64,000 nt of DNA from Thermomonas sp. (GTDB lineage: Bacteria; Pseudomonadota; Gammaproteobacteria; Xanthomonadales; Xanthomonadaceae): assembly GCF_029945965.1 (NCBI RefSeq), contig NZ_JAQSDO010000015.1:310001-374000 (forward strand). Reading direction: 5' to 3'. The notes under the pieces were generated by a model, which saw only the letters and a list, made by a program, of their open reading frames with translations, did no database searches and was not told where the DNA came from. Below, piece after piece: positions 15,680 to 24,796 of this stretch (positions within the stretch are counted from its first letter, which is position 1; each line of letters begins with the position of its first letter). The translations under genes and the position numbers were made by a program.

Positions 15680-17656
15680 ATGAAGCCACGCATTCTTGCC
15701 GCGGCCTTCGCCGCACTCTTCATTGCGTTGACTGCCAGTGCCCTGGCCAGCAGTGATCCCAAGGCGCTGCACTATCCGGACTACCCGAGCGAAACGCCGG
15801 TCACCTTCATTCCCACTACCGATGGTCACGACTACGTGCGCCGGGTGGTCGAGATACCGATGCGCGACGGCGTGAAACTGCATACCGTGATCCTGTTGCC
15901 GAAGGGCGCCCGCCACGAGGGCATCCTGCTCACGCGCACGCCCTACGATGCCAACGCGCTGACCAACAACACCCGCAGCGGTAACCTCGCAACCTCGCTG
16001 CAGGGTTACGACAACGCCACCGACGTAATTATCGAGGACGGCTACATCCGCGTGGTCCAGGACGTGCGCGGCAAGTACGGTTCCGGCGGCGACTACGTCA
16101 TGAACCGACCGGTGCATGGGCCGCAGAATCCCTCTCCCGTGGATGACGCCACCGATTGCTACGACACCATCGACTGGCTGGTGAAGCACGTCCCTGAATC
16201 CAATGGGCGGGTCGGCATCCTGGGCATTTCATATGATGGCTTTGAGCCGCTCATGGCATTGGTGAATCCGCACCCGGCGCTGAAAGTGTCGGTACCGATG
16301 AATCCGATGGTCGATGGCTGGATGGGCGACGACTGGTTCCACAACGGCGCCTTCCGCCAGCAGAACATGTCGTACATCTACGAGCAGACCGCCACCCGCG
16401 ACAACAGCGAGAAGTGGTGGAGCAACTACCACGACGAATACGACCTGTTCATGCACTACGGTTCAGCCGGCGCGGTGGGCGAAGCCTATGGCATGGGCCA
16501 GCTTGGCTTCTGGAACAAACTCCTGGCGCATCCGGACTACGACGCGTTCTGGAGTGACCAGGCCTTGGACAAGCTGCTGGCCGCGCAGCCGCTGAAGGTG
16601 CCGGTGATGCTGGTGCACAGCCTGTGGGACCAGGAAGACATCTACGGCGCGACTGCCGTGTATCGCGCGATCAAGGCCAAGGACAGCAGCGGCCAGATGG
16701 TCAAGCTGGTGATGGGCCCCTGGCACCACGGCCAGGAAATTGACGATGCCAGTTCACTCGGTGCGCTGCGCTTTGGCAGCGATACCGGCAAGTATTTCCG
16801 CCAACAGATCCTGCGCCCATACCTGGCGCAATACCTGAAGGATGGCGCACCCAAGGCCGACATTGCGCCGGTGACCGCTTACGAGACCGGTGGCAACCGC
16901 TGGCAGCGGCTCGACCGCTGGCCTTTGGCTTGCGCCGACGGCTGCGCCATCAAGTCGCGCAATCTCTACCTGCAGGCCGGTCATCGCGTCGGTTTCGAAG
17001 CCCCAGCCGGTGCTGCCGATAGTGCTGCGGCATATGACGAATACGTGTCGGATCCCGCGCACCCGGTGCCCTTTCGCGCACGCCCGATCCAGCCGATTGG
17101 CTATGGCGTGCTGACCTGGCCGCAGTGGCTGGTGGACGACCAGCGCGAGGCATCGGGACGCACCGACGTGTTGACCTACGTCAGCGAACCGCTGACCGAG
17201 CCGCTGAAGATTTCCGGCGCGCCGGAAGTGAGCCTGGTCGCTTCGACGTCAGGCACCGACAGCGACTGGGTGGTGAAACTGATCGACGTGTATCCGGACC
17301 AGGTCGCCGAGCAACCGGAAATGGGCGGTTACCAATTGGCGGTGTCGATGGACATCCTGCGTGGTCGTTACCGGGAGGGCTTTACGGTGTCCAAGCCGAT
17401 CGCCGCAAACCAGGCGCTGGACTACCGCTTCACCCTGCCCAACGCCAATCACGTGTTTCTGCCTGGGCATCGCATCATGGTGCAGGTGCAGTCGAGCTGG
17501 TTCCCACTCTACGATCGCAACCCGCAGACCTTCGTGACAAGCATTTTTCATGCAAAGGCAGCGGACTACCGCGCTGCCACGCAGCGGATCTACCGCGGAG
17601 CAGCGGGGCAAGACAGCTTCATTGCGTTGCCGGTGGTGCCCGGCACGGCAAGGTGA
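15680..17656 (+). CDS. CocE/NonD family hydrolase, alpha-amino acid ester hydrolase-like, secreted
   Basis: A 658-residue serine hydrolase with a signal peptide (MKPRILAAAFAALFIALTASALAS). It matches alpha-amino acid ester hydrolases (AEH, beta-lactam antibiotic acylase class): QDVRGKYGSGGDYVMNRPVHG, VDDATDCYDTIDWLVKHVPESNG, the nucleophile elbow GIS184YDG, PMVDGWMGDDWFHNGAFRQ, the acid Asp317 in LWDQEDIYG and the histidine in MGPWHHGQ (H350). A C-terminal jelly-roll domain (about 430-650) ends in ...PLYDRNPQTFVTSIFHAK, also typical. AEHs hydrolyse esters and amides of alpha-amino acids and can acylate beta-lactam nuclei; a dipeptidyl-peptidase (CocE-like) role is the alternative. Start at 15680 chosen for the signal peptide. 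Monocistronic, bounded by hairpins. Confidence 0.85.
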   Translation: MKPRILAAAFAALFIALTASALASSDPKALHYPDYPSETPVTFIPTTDGHDYVRRVVEIPMRDGVKLHTVILLPKGARHEGILLTRTPYDANALTNNTRSGNLATSLQGYDNATDVIIEDGYIRVVQDVRGKYGSGGDYVMNRPVHGPQNPSPVDDATDCYDTIDWLVKHVPESNGRVGILGISYDGFEPLMALVNPHPALKVSVPMNPMVDGWMGDDWFHNGAFRQQNMSYIYEQTATRDNSEKWWSNYHDEYDLFMHYGSAGAVGEAYGMGQLGFWNKLLAHPDYDAFWSDQALDKLLAAQPLKVPVMLVHSLWDQEDIYGATAVYRAIKAKDSSGQMVKLVMGPWHHGQEIDDASSLGALRFGSDTGKYFRQQILRPYLAQYLKDGAPKADIAPVTAYETGGNRWQRLDRWPLACADGCAIKSRNLYLQAGHRVGFEAPAGAADSAAAYDEYVSDPAHPVPFRARPIQPIGYGVLTWPQWLVDDQREASGRTDVLTYVSEPLTEPLKISGAPEVSLVASTSGTDSDWVVKLIDVYPDQVAEQPEMGGYQLAVSMDILRGRYREGFTVSKPIAANQALDYRFTLPNANHVFLPGHRIMVQVQSSWFPLYDRNPQTFVTSIFHAKAADYRAATQRIYRGAAGQDSFIALPVVPGTAR

Positions 17657-17670
17657 GGTAATCCTCGTCT

Positions 17671-17756
17671 GAAAATAGGGTGCGGAGTGGACTTTTCTCA
17701 AGTTCCACAAGGGCTGGGTTGCTCAACAATAAAAGTCCACTCTGACCCTGTTTTCC
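17671..17756. repeat. intergenic hairpin element, GTCAGAGTGGAC type
   Basis: Left arm 17671-17696 (GAAAATAGGGTGCGGAGTGG plus ACTTTT) pairs with 17731-17756 (AAAAGTCCACTCTGACCCTG plus TTTTCC), nearly complete over 25 bp with one bulge. The loop contains AAGGGCTGGGTTGCTCAACAAT. It follows the ester hydrolase stop by 14 nt and probably acts as its terminator. The 177 nt beyond it contain no confident gene. Confidence 0.8.
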
Positions 17757-17933
17757 ACTGGCCGCGATCCGCGCCGGCGGCTACGAAGGCGAGGTGGTCG
17801 TGGCATGTGGCGAGGATAAGTTCTGAGCAGGAAATGTTCGATGGAAACAGCTGGTGATGATGACCCATGCTGGTTGGCGCAACAGGGCTTTCCAACGCGA
17901 GCCTGAATCGCAATGCCGGCAATGCCGGCATGA

Positions 17934-18602
17934 TCAGCTGGATGTTGTTTTTCCAAGCTGGTTGATCCGCGCGTTCTCCACGACCGCCGGCGGGTCGGGC
18001 ATCTGCAGCAGGGCAAGCATGGCCTTGCCGAGCAGGGCAGTGCTGGTCATCAACGAGGGCGCCAGCGCCACCCCGATACCCATCAGCGGCGCGCCTAGCG
18101 CGTACAGGGCGCGCAGTCCGCGATGCGGGGAACGCTCGCCATGGGCCGGCTGGATGCCGCCGGGGCGCAGCATCGTGCAACGCAAGGCGAGCGCCTGCAG
18201 CGCCTGCTCCGCTTCGCCCTTGACCCGCAATGGCATGAAGCGGCTGGCGGCGTTGGCGTTGGCGCCAGACACGTACAGGAAGCGCATGCCGGGATTGAGG
18301 CGGGCAAGGGTGCTTGCCACTGATTTTGTCAATGTCACTGTGACATGCCGGTAGAGATCCTCGGGTGTGCCAATCGGCGGTGCACCCGCGCAGTACAGGC
18401 AGGCGTCGATGCCCTTGAGTCGCTCCTCCACCGCACCCAGGTCCGAAAAGTCCTGCACAAGCACCTCATGCAGGCGTGGATCGCTGCGACCGGTTGGATG
18501 TCGACCAAGCACGGTGATCCTGGTCACGTGCGCATCGCGCAAGACTTCGTGCAGCACGCCCTGGCCCACCAAGCCGGTGGCGCCGGTGATCAGGACATGC
18601 AT
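17934..18602 (-). CDS. NAD(P)-binding epimerase-like protein
   Basis: A 222-residue Rossmann protein of the atypical SDR/NAD(P)H-binding class. The N-terminus MHVLITGATGLVGQGVLHEVL holds the GxxGxxG dinucleotide motif; GRHPTGRSDPRLHEVLVQDFSDL and the segment YCAGAPPIGTPEDLYRHVTVTLTKSVA follow, then the substrate-site region FLYVSGANANAASRFMPLRVKGEAEQAL, where VSGA and VKGEAE replace the YxxxK pair of classical SDRs. RPGGIQPAHGERSPHRGLR follows. Such proteins are usually annotated as nucleoside-diphosphate-sugar epimerase-like; the substrate is unknown. The ATG at 18602 is preferred by homology, although the frame is open to 18632. Divergent from the exporter operon. Confidence 0.75.
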   Translation of the reverse strand: MHVLITGATGLVGQGVLHEVLRDAHVTRITVLGRHPTGRSDPRLHEVLVQDFSDLGAVEERLKGIDACLYCAGAPPIGTPEDLYRHVTVTLTKSVASTLARLNPGMRFLYVSGANANAASRFMPLRVKGEAEQALQALALRCTMLRPGGIQPAHGERSPHRGLRALYALGAPLMGIGVALAPSLMTSTALLGKAMLALLQMPDPPAVVENARINQLGKTTSS

Positions 18603-18697
18603 GGGGGTGATGGAGGTCATGGTCGTTATCACGTCAGGAGGTGTGCCGAGGGATCTTAACGATATCCGGTACTGTGGCCATTCTGGCTTGAATAGGC

Positions 18698-19936
18698 ATG
18701 GTCATCTTGAAGCATTTCCCGCGCCGCGCCATCTGGATCGCATTGGCCGTCGTCGCATTGGCCTTGCTGGCGTTTGGATTGCTTCGCCACTGGCAAGGCC
18801 CGCAGTTGGCGGCCTACGAAGTGGCAACAAGGCAACTCGTGCAAACAGTAGTGGCGACCGGCCGGGTGGTGTCGGTCTCGCGCGCGCAGGTTGGCAGCCA
18901 GATCAGCGGCGTCGTCGTCGAGCGACGCGTGCGCGAGGGTGACCTGGTGCAAGCTGGCGATATCCTTGCGGTCTTGCGCGCCGACGACCAGCAAGCTGCT
19001 GTGCGTGAAGCTGAAGCAGCACTGGCGCAGTTGCGGCAAGGGTCGCGGCCGCAGGCACAGGCGGTGCTGCGCGATGCCCAGGCAAGGTTGTTGCAGGCCA
19101 GCCGTGAAACCCAACGCCGACGAACACTGCTGAAGCAGCAGTTGATCGCACGCGAAACCCTGGAACAGTCAGTGGAGGCGGAAACCGCCGCACGCGCCTC
19201 AGTGGAGCAGGCGCAAGCGGTGGCAGGCATGCTGGAAGCCGGTGCACCCGGAGAGACGGTCGCCAGCGAGCGATTGGCGGCGGCGCGTGCAGCGTTGGGC
19301 AAGACCTTTATCCGTGCACAGGTGGCGGGCACAGTGCTGACCCGCAATGCCGAGCCCGGTGATGTAGTCCAGCCTGGCAAGGTGTTGTTCGAGATCGCAC
19401 GGCAAGGCGATACCGAAGTACTGGTTCCACTGGACGAAAAGAACCTTGGCGCGATTGCGCTTGGTCAGCCGGCGCAGTGCATCGCCGACGCATTTCCGGA
19501 TCGTCCGTTCAAGGCGATCGTGGCGTTCATCGCGCCCAGCGTGGATCCGCAGCGCGGCACGGTCGAGATGCGGCTGAAGGTGTCCCCGGTGCCTGGCGAC
19601 CTGCGCCAGGACATGACCGTGTCGGTCAATGTCCAAACCGGGCGGCGCGAAGCTGCCCTGGTGGTGCCCAATGATGCGTTGGCAGCCGTCGCCGGCGGCA
19701 AGGCCATGGCATGGGTCGTGCGTGGCGGCAAGGTGATCCGTACCCAGGTCACGCTTGGCTTGCGCGGATTGACGGCGTCGGAAGTGGTCTCCGGATTGAA
19801 GGCGGGAGACCTGGTGCTGGCCGATGGCGCCGCCGACCTTGCTGATGGCCAACGGGTTCGCGTCGACAGGCAGAAAGTGCCGATGGCGGACACTGGCGAT
19901 GCAAGTCGCAACGAGCTGCCGGTGCGTTTCAACTGA
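18698..19936 (+). CDS. HlyD/MacA-like periplasmic adaptor of an ABC exporter
   Basis: A 412-residue membrane-fusion protein. A short cytoplasmic start (MVILKHFPRRA) and one anchor helix (IWIALAVVALALLAFGLL) are followed by the lipoyl half (VVATGRVVSVSRAQVGSQISGVV, EGDLVQAGDILAVLRADD), a coiled-coil hairpin about 105-190 rich in Ala, Gln and Arg (LLQASRETQRRRTLLKQQL), the second lipoyl half with TRNAEPGDVVQPGKVLFEIA, and beta-barrel and membrane-proximal domains (PFKAIVAFIAPSVDPQRGTVEMRLKV). It would link the MacB-like pump, split into the next two genes, to an outer-membrane channel. The permease start is 2 nt after its stop. No outer-membrane TolC gene is present here. Confidence 0.85.
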   Translation: MVILKHFPRRAIWIALAVVALALLAFGLLRHWQGPQLAAYEVATRQLVQTVVATGRVVSVSRAQVGSQISGVVVERRVREGDLVQAGDILAVLRADDQQAAVREAEAALAQLRQGSRPQAQAVLRDAQARLLQASRETQRRRTLLKQQLIARETLEQSVEAETAARASVEQAQAVAGMLEAGAPGETVASERLAAARAALGKTFIRAQVAGTVLTRNAEPGDVVQPGKVLFEIARQGDTEVLVPLDEKNLGAIALGQPAQCIADAFPDRPFKAIVAFIAPSVDPQRGTVEMRLKVSPVPGDLRQDMTVSVNVQTGRREAALVVPNDALAAVAGGKAMAWVVRGGKVIRTQVTLGLRGLTASEVVSGLKAGDLVLADGAADLADGQRVRVDRQKVPMADTGDASRNELPVRFN

Positions 19937-19938
19937 CC

Positions 19939-21133
19939 ATGTGGATCGAATGGACGCTCGCAGTCCGGTTCCTGCGCGAGGGGCGCATCCAGAGCGCGCT
20001 GATCCTGGTCGGGATTGCGGTCGGGGTCGCGGTCATTGTGTTCCTGACCGCGCTGATCACCGGCCTGCAGTACAACATCATCGACCGCACCCTGGGCACT
20101 CAGGCGCATATCCGGGTGCTGCCGCCGGATGAAGTCAACCGGGTGTTTCCGCCATCCGCAGGCGTGGTGCAACTGATACTGGAGACGCCGCGCGCCCAGC
20201 GGCTGCGCTCTATCAACAACTGGCAGCAGGTGCGCGATGCGCTGGACCTGTTGCCCGACGTCACCGCGGTGTCGCCGGTGGTTTCCGGGCCAGCGCTGGC
20301 CCGTCGCGGCGAGGCCGTGGAATCCGTCGCACTGGTCGGCATCGACGTGGCGCGCTACACACGGATCCTGCCGCTGCGCGATGACATCATCGCCGGCCAG
20401 TTGCGGGTGGGTGCGGGCGATGCGGTGATCGGCAGCCAGCTGGCGCATGACCTGGGCGTGGGCGTGGGCGACAAGCTTCGGCTCGATGCCGGGCAGGGCG
20501 GCGGCAGCGTGGTGAACATCGCCGGCATCTTCGAGCTTGGCGTGCGTGAGCTGGATGCACGTTACGTCTACCTGGACATGAAGCAGACCCAGTCGCTACT
20601 GGATCTGCCGGGTGCGGCGACCGTCATCGACGTCACCGTGCGCGACATCTTCGCCGCCGACACGGTGGCCGCGCGAATTGCGCGCCTGACCGGTTTGAAG
20701 GCCGAAAGCTGGATCGAAACCAACGGGCAGTTGATGAACGCGCTCAAGTCGCAAAGTCTGTCGACGCAGATGATCAGTTTCTTCGTGGCGGTGTCGGTCG
20801 CACTGGGGATCGCCAGCGTGCTGTTCGTGAGCGTGATCCAGCGCACGCGCGAGGTCGGCATCCTGCGCGCGATGGGTATCACCCGTCGGCAGATGTTGTG
20901 GGTGTTCCTGATCCAGGGCGGCCTGTTTGGACTGGCGGGTTCGCTAATCGGCGGCCTGTCGGGCTACGGGATGGTGTGGCTGTTCAACAACCTCGGCCCG
21001 GGCCTGTTCTACATTCCATTGAACCCGATATTGTTGCTGGCGGCATCCGTGCTGGCGACCCTCACCGGCATCATTTCCGCTGCAATCCCGGCCCGCCGCG
21101 CGGCGCGCATGGACCCGGTACAGGCGATCCGCA

Positions 21134-21141
<8 letters not shown>
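19939..21141 (+). CDS. ABC transporter permease, MacB/LolC type
   Basis: A 400-residue permease with the FtsX/MacB layout: a first helix after a basic N-terminus (VRFLREGRIQSALILVGIAVGVAVIVFLTALITGL), a periplasmic domain at about 50-270 with MacB-PCD features (VTAVSPVVSGPALARRGEAVESVALVGIDV, GDAVIGSQLAHDLGVGVGDKLRLDA), then three helices (MISFFVAVSVALGIASVLFVSVI; LFGLAGSLIGGLSGYGMVWLF; NPILLLAASVLATLTGIISAAIPA). The conserved cytoplasmic coupling segment is RTREVGILRAMGITRRQMLWVF and the C-terminus is PARRAARMDPVQAIR. With the adaptor and ATPase it forms a tripartite exporter, perhaps for a macrolide-like, lipid or peptide substrate. Overlaps the ATPase gene by 8 bp. Confidence 0.85.
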
Positions 21142-21829
<688 letters not shown>

Positions 21830-22047
21830 TCGGCAGCGCCGGCACACACCAAGTCCACCTCGTTCGTGATGTTTTTGTCAGTTGAGGCGTGCCCGCGGGC
21901 GCCATCTCCCATTGCGGACCTGGTCGCGCTCAATCCGGCATTGCCCGGATTGCCGTTTGGCTCTCGAGCCCGGCAAGCTCACGTCGGCACGACGTTGCCG
22001 TCGCTAGGATACTGAGCCATCACCATCAGCAAGGGAGCGCCGCCGGC

Positions 22048-22221
22048 ATGATCAAGTGGGCCATCATTTTTGCCATCATCGGCGTGATTGCCGGCGTGCT
22101 CGGCTTCGGCGGGATCGCCGGTGGCGCGTTCGGCATCGCGAAATTCCTGTTCTGGGCGGCGATCATCATTGCCGTGGTGCTGTTCTTGCTGGGCGTGACG
22201 ATCTTCAAGAAAGTGACGTAG
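22048..22221 (+). CDS. DUF1328 family small membrane protein (YtjA-like)
   Basis: A 57-residue membrane protein of the DUF1328/YtjA family: [40 protein letters not shown] and so on, two helices linked by a Gly-rich turn, ending IFKKVT. The role is unknown; members are often induced by stress or in stationary phase. AAGGGAG lies about 9 nt before the ATG. It is convergent with the ABC-2 permease gene, with a 15-nt gap. Confidence 0.85.
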   Translation: MIKWAIIFAIIGVIAGVLGFGGIAGGAFGIAKFLFWAAIIIAVVLFLLGVTIFKKVT

Positions 22222-22236
22222 CCTTCATCGCACCTG

Positions 22237-22986
22237 TCAGAGCACCTCGCGCCGGCTCAGTTGCCAGGTCATCGCGACCAGTGCAACGCAGCCGCCTGCA
22301 AAGCCGAGCAGCAAGGTCAGTTGGGCGCGAGAGGGATCAGATGCGAGCTGGTTGACCGGGATCTGCCACGGCAGGAACACGCCGATCTTGGCCGAGGTCG
22401 CGACCACTGCGAAAAAGGTGCCGCCGATCCCGGCTGCCAGCGCGGGCACGAAATTGACGTAGCGCAACGCGATCCACAGCTGTACGGCGACTAGCAGCCA
22501 CGCGGCCAGGAAAATGCGACCGAGCAACAACAGATAGGTGGCGATATCAGGTGCACCGCTTGCGGCGACGGTAGGTTTCCACCAGCCTGCCGCTTGCACC
22601 GCGAGCCAGGTCATCAGCGCCAGCGCCATGCTCATCAACAGCACGATGCCAAGCACGCTCGCCGCTTTGGCCGCATACAAATGCCAGCGTGGCAGTGGCA
22701 ATGCGCGCAAGTGATCCCACGTGCGCGGCCCGTGCTCGGTGTGCGCGACCAGTGCAGTCAACGCGGTGACGCTCATCGGCAGCATGAAAAACGCCCAGAT
22801 CGCTGCGGACGACTGCAGGGTCATCTGCCAGGTCATCGCCTTGTCCATGCGCAGCAGGTTGAAGAAAACGAACACTGCGATCGGCAGCGGTGCGACCACT
22901 GCCAGCAGCAGGGCCAGCGAGCGGCGCAGTTTGTAGGCTTCGACGGCGAGGGCAGTCGTGAATCGGGGCGAAAGCGGGGATGCCAT
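22237..22986 (-). CDS. ABC-2 type transporter permease
   Basis: A 249-residue permease with six hydrophobic segments (near 25-45, 60-85, 108-130, 150-170, 180-205 and 225-243), of the class found in bacitracin- and lantibiotic-immunity exporters: EAYKLRRSLALLLAVVAPL at the start, then HTEHGPRTWDHLRALPLPRWHLYAAKA, a conserved short amphipathic loop. The C-terminus ends in MTWQLSRREVL, as in this family. It follows the ATPase gene (23000) by 13 nt and is its translocation partner. Substrate unknown; immunity or envelope-stress export is inferred from family usage. Confidence 0.85.
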   Translation of the reverse strand: MASPLSPRFTTALAVEAYKLRRSLALLLAVVAPLPIAVFVFFNLLRMDKAMTWQMTLQSSAAIWAFFMLPMSVTALTALVAHTEHGPRTWDHLRALPLPRWHLYAAKAASVLGIVLLMSMALALMTWLAVQAAGWWKPTVAASGAPDIATYLLLLGRIFLAAWLLVAVQLWIALRYVNFVPALAAGIGGTFFAVVATSAKIGVFLPWQIPVNQLASDPSRAQLTLLLGFAGGCVALVAMTWQLSRREVL

Positions 22987-22999
22987 GGCGGGCTCCGGG

Positions 23000-23935
23000 T
23001 CAGGGCTGTGCAGGGGCAGGCGCGACGGATAGCGCAGCCTGGCGATACAGGGTTTCGAGCGTGCGCTGCCGGGGGGCGAGTGCATGGATATGGATGCCGG
23101 CGACGCACAAAACGCGGTTGAGCGCAGCGGTGCCGGTACGCACTTCCTCGCCGGGTGCGAAGCGGGCCACCAGCGCATCGTCGGCATGCACGACGTTGAA
23201 ACCATGCTCACGCGCGATGGCCATGGCGCGCTCGGGCGTGTCGGTTTCAACTGCGACTTCGGACGCCAGGCCAGCCTTGAGTTCGTCCAGCGCGCCTTCC
23301 AGGACCAGCCGGCCATGGCTGAGGATGCCGATGTGGGTCGCGGTCTGTTCGATCTCGCCCAACAGATGGCTGGACAGCAGCACCGTGGCGCCAGTACGGG
23401 CAGGCAGCTCGCGCAAAAATCCGCGCATGTCGGCGATGCCCTCGGGGTCCAGCCCATTGGTGGGTTCATCCAGGATCAGCACTGGTGGCGCGCCGAGCAT
23501 GGCGCGGGCCAGGCCCAGGCGCTGGCGCATCCCCAGCGAATAATCAGCGACGCGGCGGCGGCCGTGCACGGTGAGTTCGGTCACCTCCAGCACGCGGTCG
23601 ACTTCGTTGGCAGGCAGGCCCAGCAAGCGCCGGCTCAGGTCTAGGTTCTCTCGGCCGGCCAGGTTCGGGTAGAAGCCCTGTGCTTCCAGCAATGCACCGA
23701 CCTTGCGTGCGGCGCCAATGCGATCGCTGGCAATGTCGATGCCGGCCACCCATGCGCTGCCGGCATCGGGGCGCAGCAGACCAAGCAGCAATTTGATCGT
23801 GGTGGTCTTGCCGGCGCCGTTACGTCCGAGGAAGCCATAGATGCTCCGTTCCGGTACCGTCATGCCGACATGGTCGACTGCGGTGTGGTCGCCGAAGCGG
23901 CGGGTGAGGCCTTGGGTTTGGATGGCGTGCGTCAT
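23000..23935 (-). CDS. ABC-2 exporter ATP-binding protein
   Basis: A 311-residue ATPase. Domain order: GLTRRFGDHTAVDHVGMTVP, Walker A GRNGAGKTTTIKLLLGLLRP near 37, Q-loop region ALLEAQGFYPNLAGRENL near 82, signature YSLGMRQRLGLARAML near 135, Walker B VLILDEPTNGLDPEG near 155, H-loop LLSSHLLGEIEQ near 188. A C-terminal extension of about 85 residues (EVRTGTAALNRVLCVAGIHIHALAPRQRTLETLY) is typical of BcrA-like lantibiotic immunity ATPases. The gene is transcribed first in a two-gene operon with the permease. The AT-rich region upstream is shared with the DUF2975/XRE operon. Confidence 0.9.
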   Translation of the reverse strand: MTHAIQTQGLTRRFGDHTAVDHVGMTVPERSIYGFLGRNGAGKTTTIKLLLGLLRPDAGSAWVAGIDIASDRIGAARKVGALLEAQGFYPNLAGRENLDLSRRLLGLPANEVDRVLEVTELTVHGRRRVADYSLGMRQRLGLARAMLGAPPVLILDEPTNGLDPEGIADMRGFLRELPARTGATVLLSSHLLGEIEQTATHIGILSHGRLVLEGALDELKAGLASEVAVETDTPERAMAIAREHGFNVVHADDALVARFAPGEEVRTGTAALNRVLCVAGIHIHALAPRQRTLETLYRQAALSVAPAPAQP

Positions 23936-24029
23936 GGCGGCTTATGCGTTAAATTTAATTAAGACATAAAGTAATTCAAAAAAAAACTTTAAGTCAAGGT
24001 TAAACTTCATCTTGCCCCGATGCACCGCA
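23936..24029. promoter_or_regulatory. AT-rich divergent promoter/operator region
   Basis: 94 bp of unusually AT-rich DNA between the ABC-2 exporter and the DUF2975/XRE operon. It holds the palindrome TTAAATTTAA, a near-palindrome ACTTTAAGT and a run of nine A. On the minus strand TTGACT (RC of 23993-23998) stands 17-18 nt before a weak TACTTT, a possible promoter for the ABC genes. The XRE protein encoded next door is the obvious candidate regulator; this is inference. Confidence 0.5.
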
Positions 24030-24539
24030 ATGAGCGATCTGCCAATGACCATGCCCGACCGATTCCGTGCCCAGTGCCGACTGCTGCGCATCGCCACCCT
24101 GGTGGTGTTCCTTGGTCTGGCGTTGATGCTGTCGCTGGGCTTGATCGGCCTTCCGAGCTTGCACATGCAGGCCTTGCCAAGCGGCAATGGCCCCCGCGAA
24201 ACCCTGCTGATGCTGGTACCCGGGTTGCCCGCGCTCGGCTACCTGTGGGCATTGTGGGCAGTGCAGCGCGCGCTGGCCGATCTTGCCGGCGGGCGCCTGT
24301 TCCATCCGACCGTGGCACGGGCGATGCGGCAGATAGGCATCGGCGTGCTGGTCGGCGCCCTGTTCAACGTGTTCGCGGTGACCAACCTGACCCGGATGAT
24401 CCTGGGCGGACATGGCAGCTATCTGTATTTCGACCTGTCGGGCATCGTGCTGGGCGTGGTCGGCGCAGCGCTGATCCTGCTCGCGCGCCTCGTCGACCAG
24501 GCGCGGGCGCTGCAAGCCGAACTGGACGAGATCCTCTGA
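24030..24539 (+). CDS. DUF2975 family membrane protein
   Basis: A 169-residue four-helix membrane protein of the DUF2975 family: hydrophobic segments near 20-40 (IATLVVFLGLALMLSLGLIGL), 60-80 (LVPGLPALGYLWALWAV), 103-125 and 138-158. DUF2975 genes are typically followed by a YozG-type XRE gene, and that is the case here, with a one-base overlap (TGATG). The combination is thought to be a membrane-linked regulatory pair, but no mechanism is known to me. The ATG at 24030 is chosen since the upstream extension is short and Cys-containing. Confidence 0.8.
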   Translation: MSDLPMTMPDRFRAQCRLLRIATLVVFLGLALMLSLGLIGLPSLHMQALPSGNGPRETLLMLVPGLPALGYLWALWAVQRALADLAGGRLFHPTVARAMRQIGIGVLVGALFNVFAVTNLTRMILGGHGSYLYFDLSGIVLGVVGAALILLARLVDQARALQAELDEIL

Positions 24540-24775
24540 TGCCGATCCGGGTGACCCTGGACGAGATGCTGGCCCGTCGCGACTTGAGGGCACGCGAACT
24601 GGCGGCACGAGTCGGCATCAGCGAGACCCAGATGTCGCTGTTCCGCAGCGGCAAGGTCAAGGGGATTCGTTTCCGCACGCTGGCCAAATTGTGCGCAGTG
24701 CTCGAGTGCACGCCAGGCGACCTGCTGGACTACGACTACATCGCGGATGACCTGCAGGGTGTCGACACCGACTGA
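24539..24775 (+). CDS. XRE/Cro-family helix-turn-helix regulator, YozG-like
   Basis: A 78-residue HTH protein: MPIRVTLDEMLARRDLRARELAARVGISETQMSLFRSGKVKGIRF, with a recognition helix around ETQMSLFRSGKVKG, then RTLAKLCAVLECTPGDLLDYD, the YozG-like closing motif. The ATG overlaps the stop of the DUF2975 gene (shared A at 24539), so the two are translationally coupled. It probably binds the AT-rich divergent region at 23936-24029 and controls both operons. That link is inferred from position. Confidence 0.85.
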   Translation: MPIRVTLDEMLARRDLRARELAARVGISETQMSLFRSGKVKGIRFRTLAKLCAVLECTPGDLLDYDYIADDLQGVDTD

Positions 24776-24796
24776 ACCAGTTGCAAAGCCCGGCTG

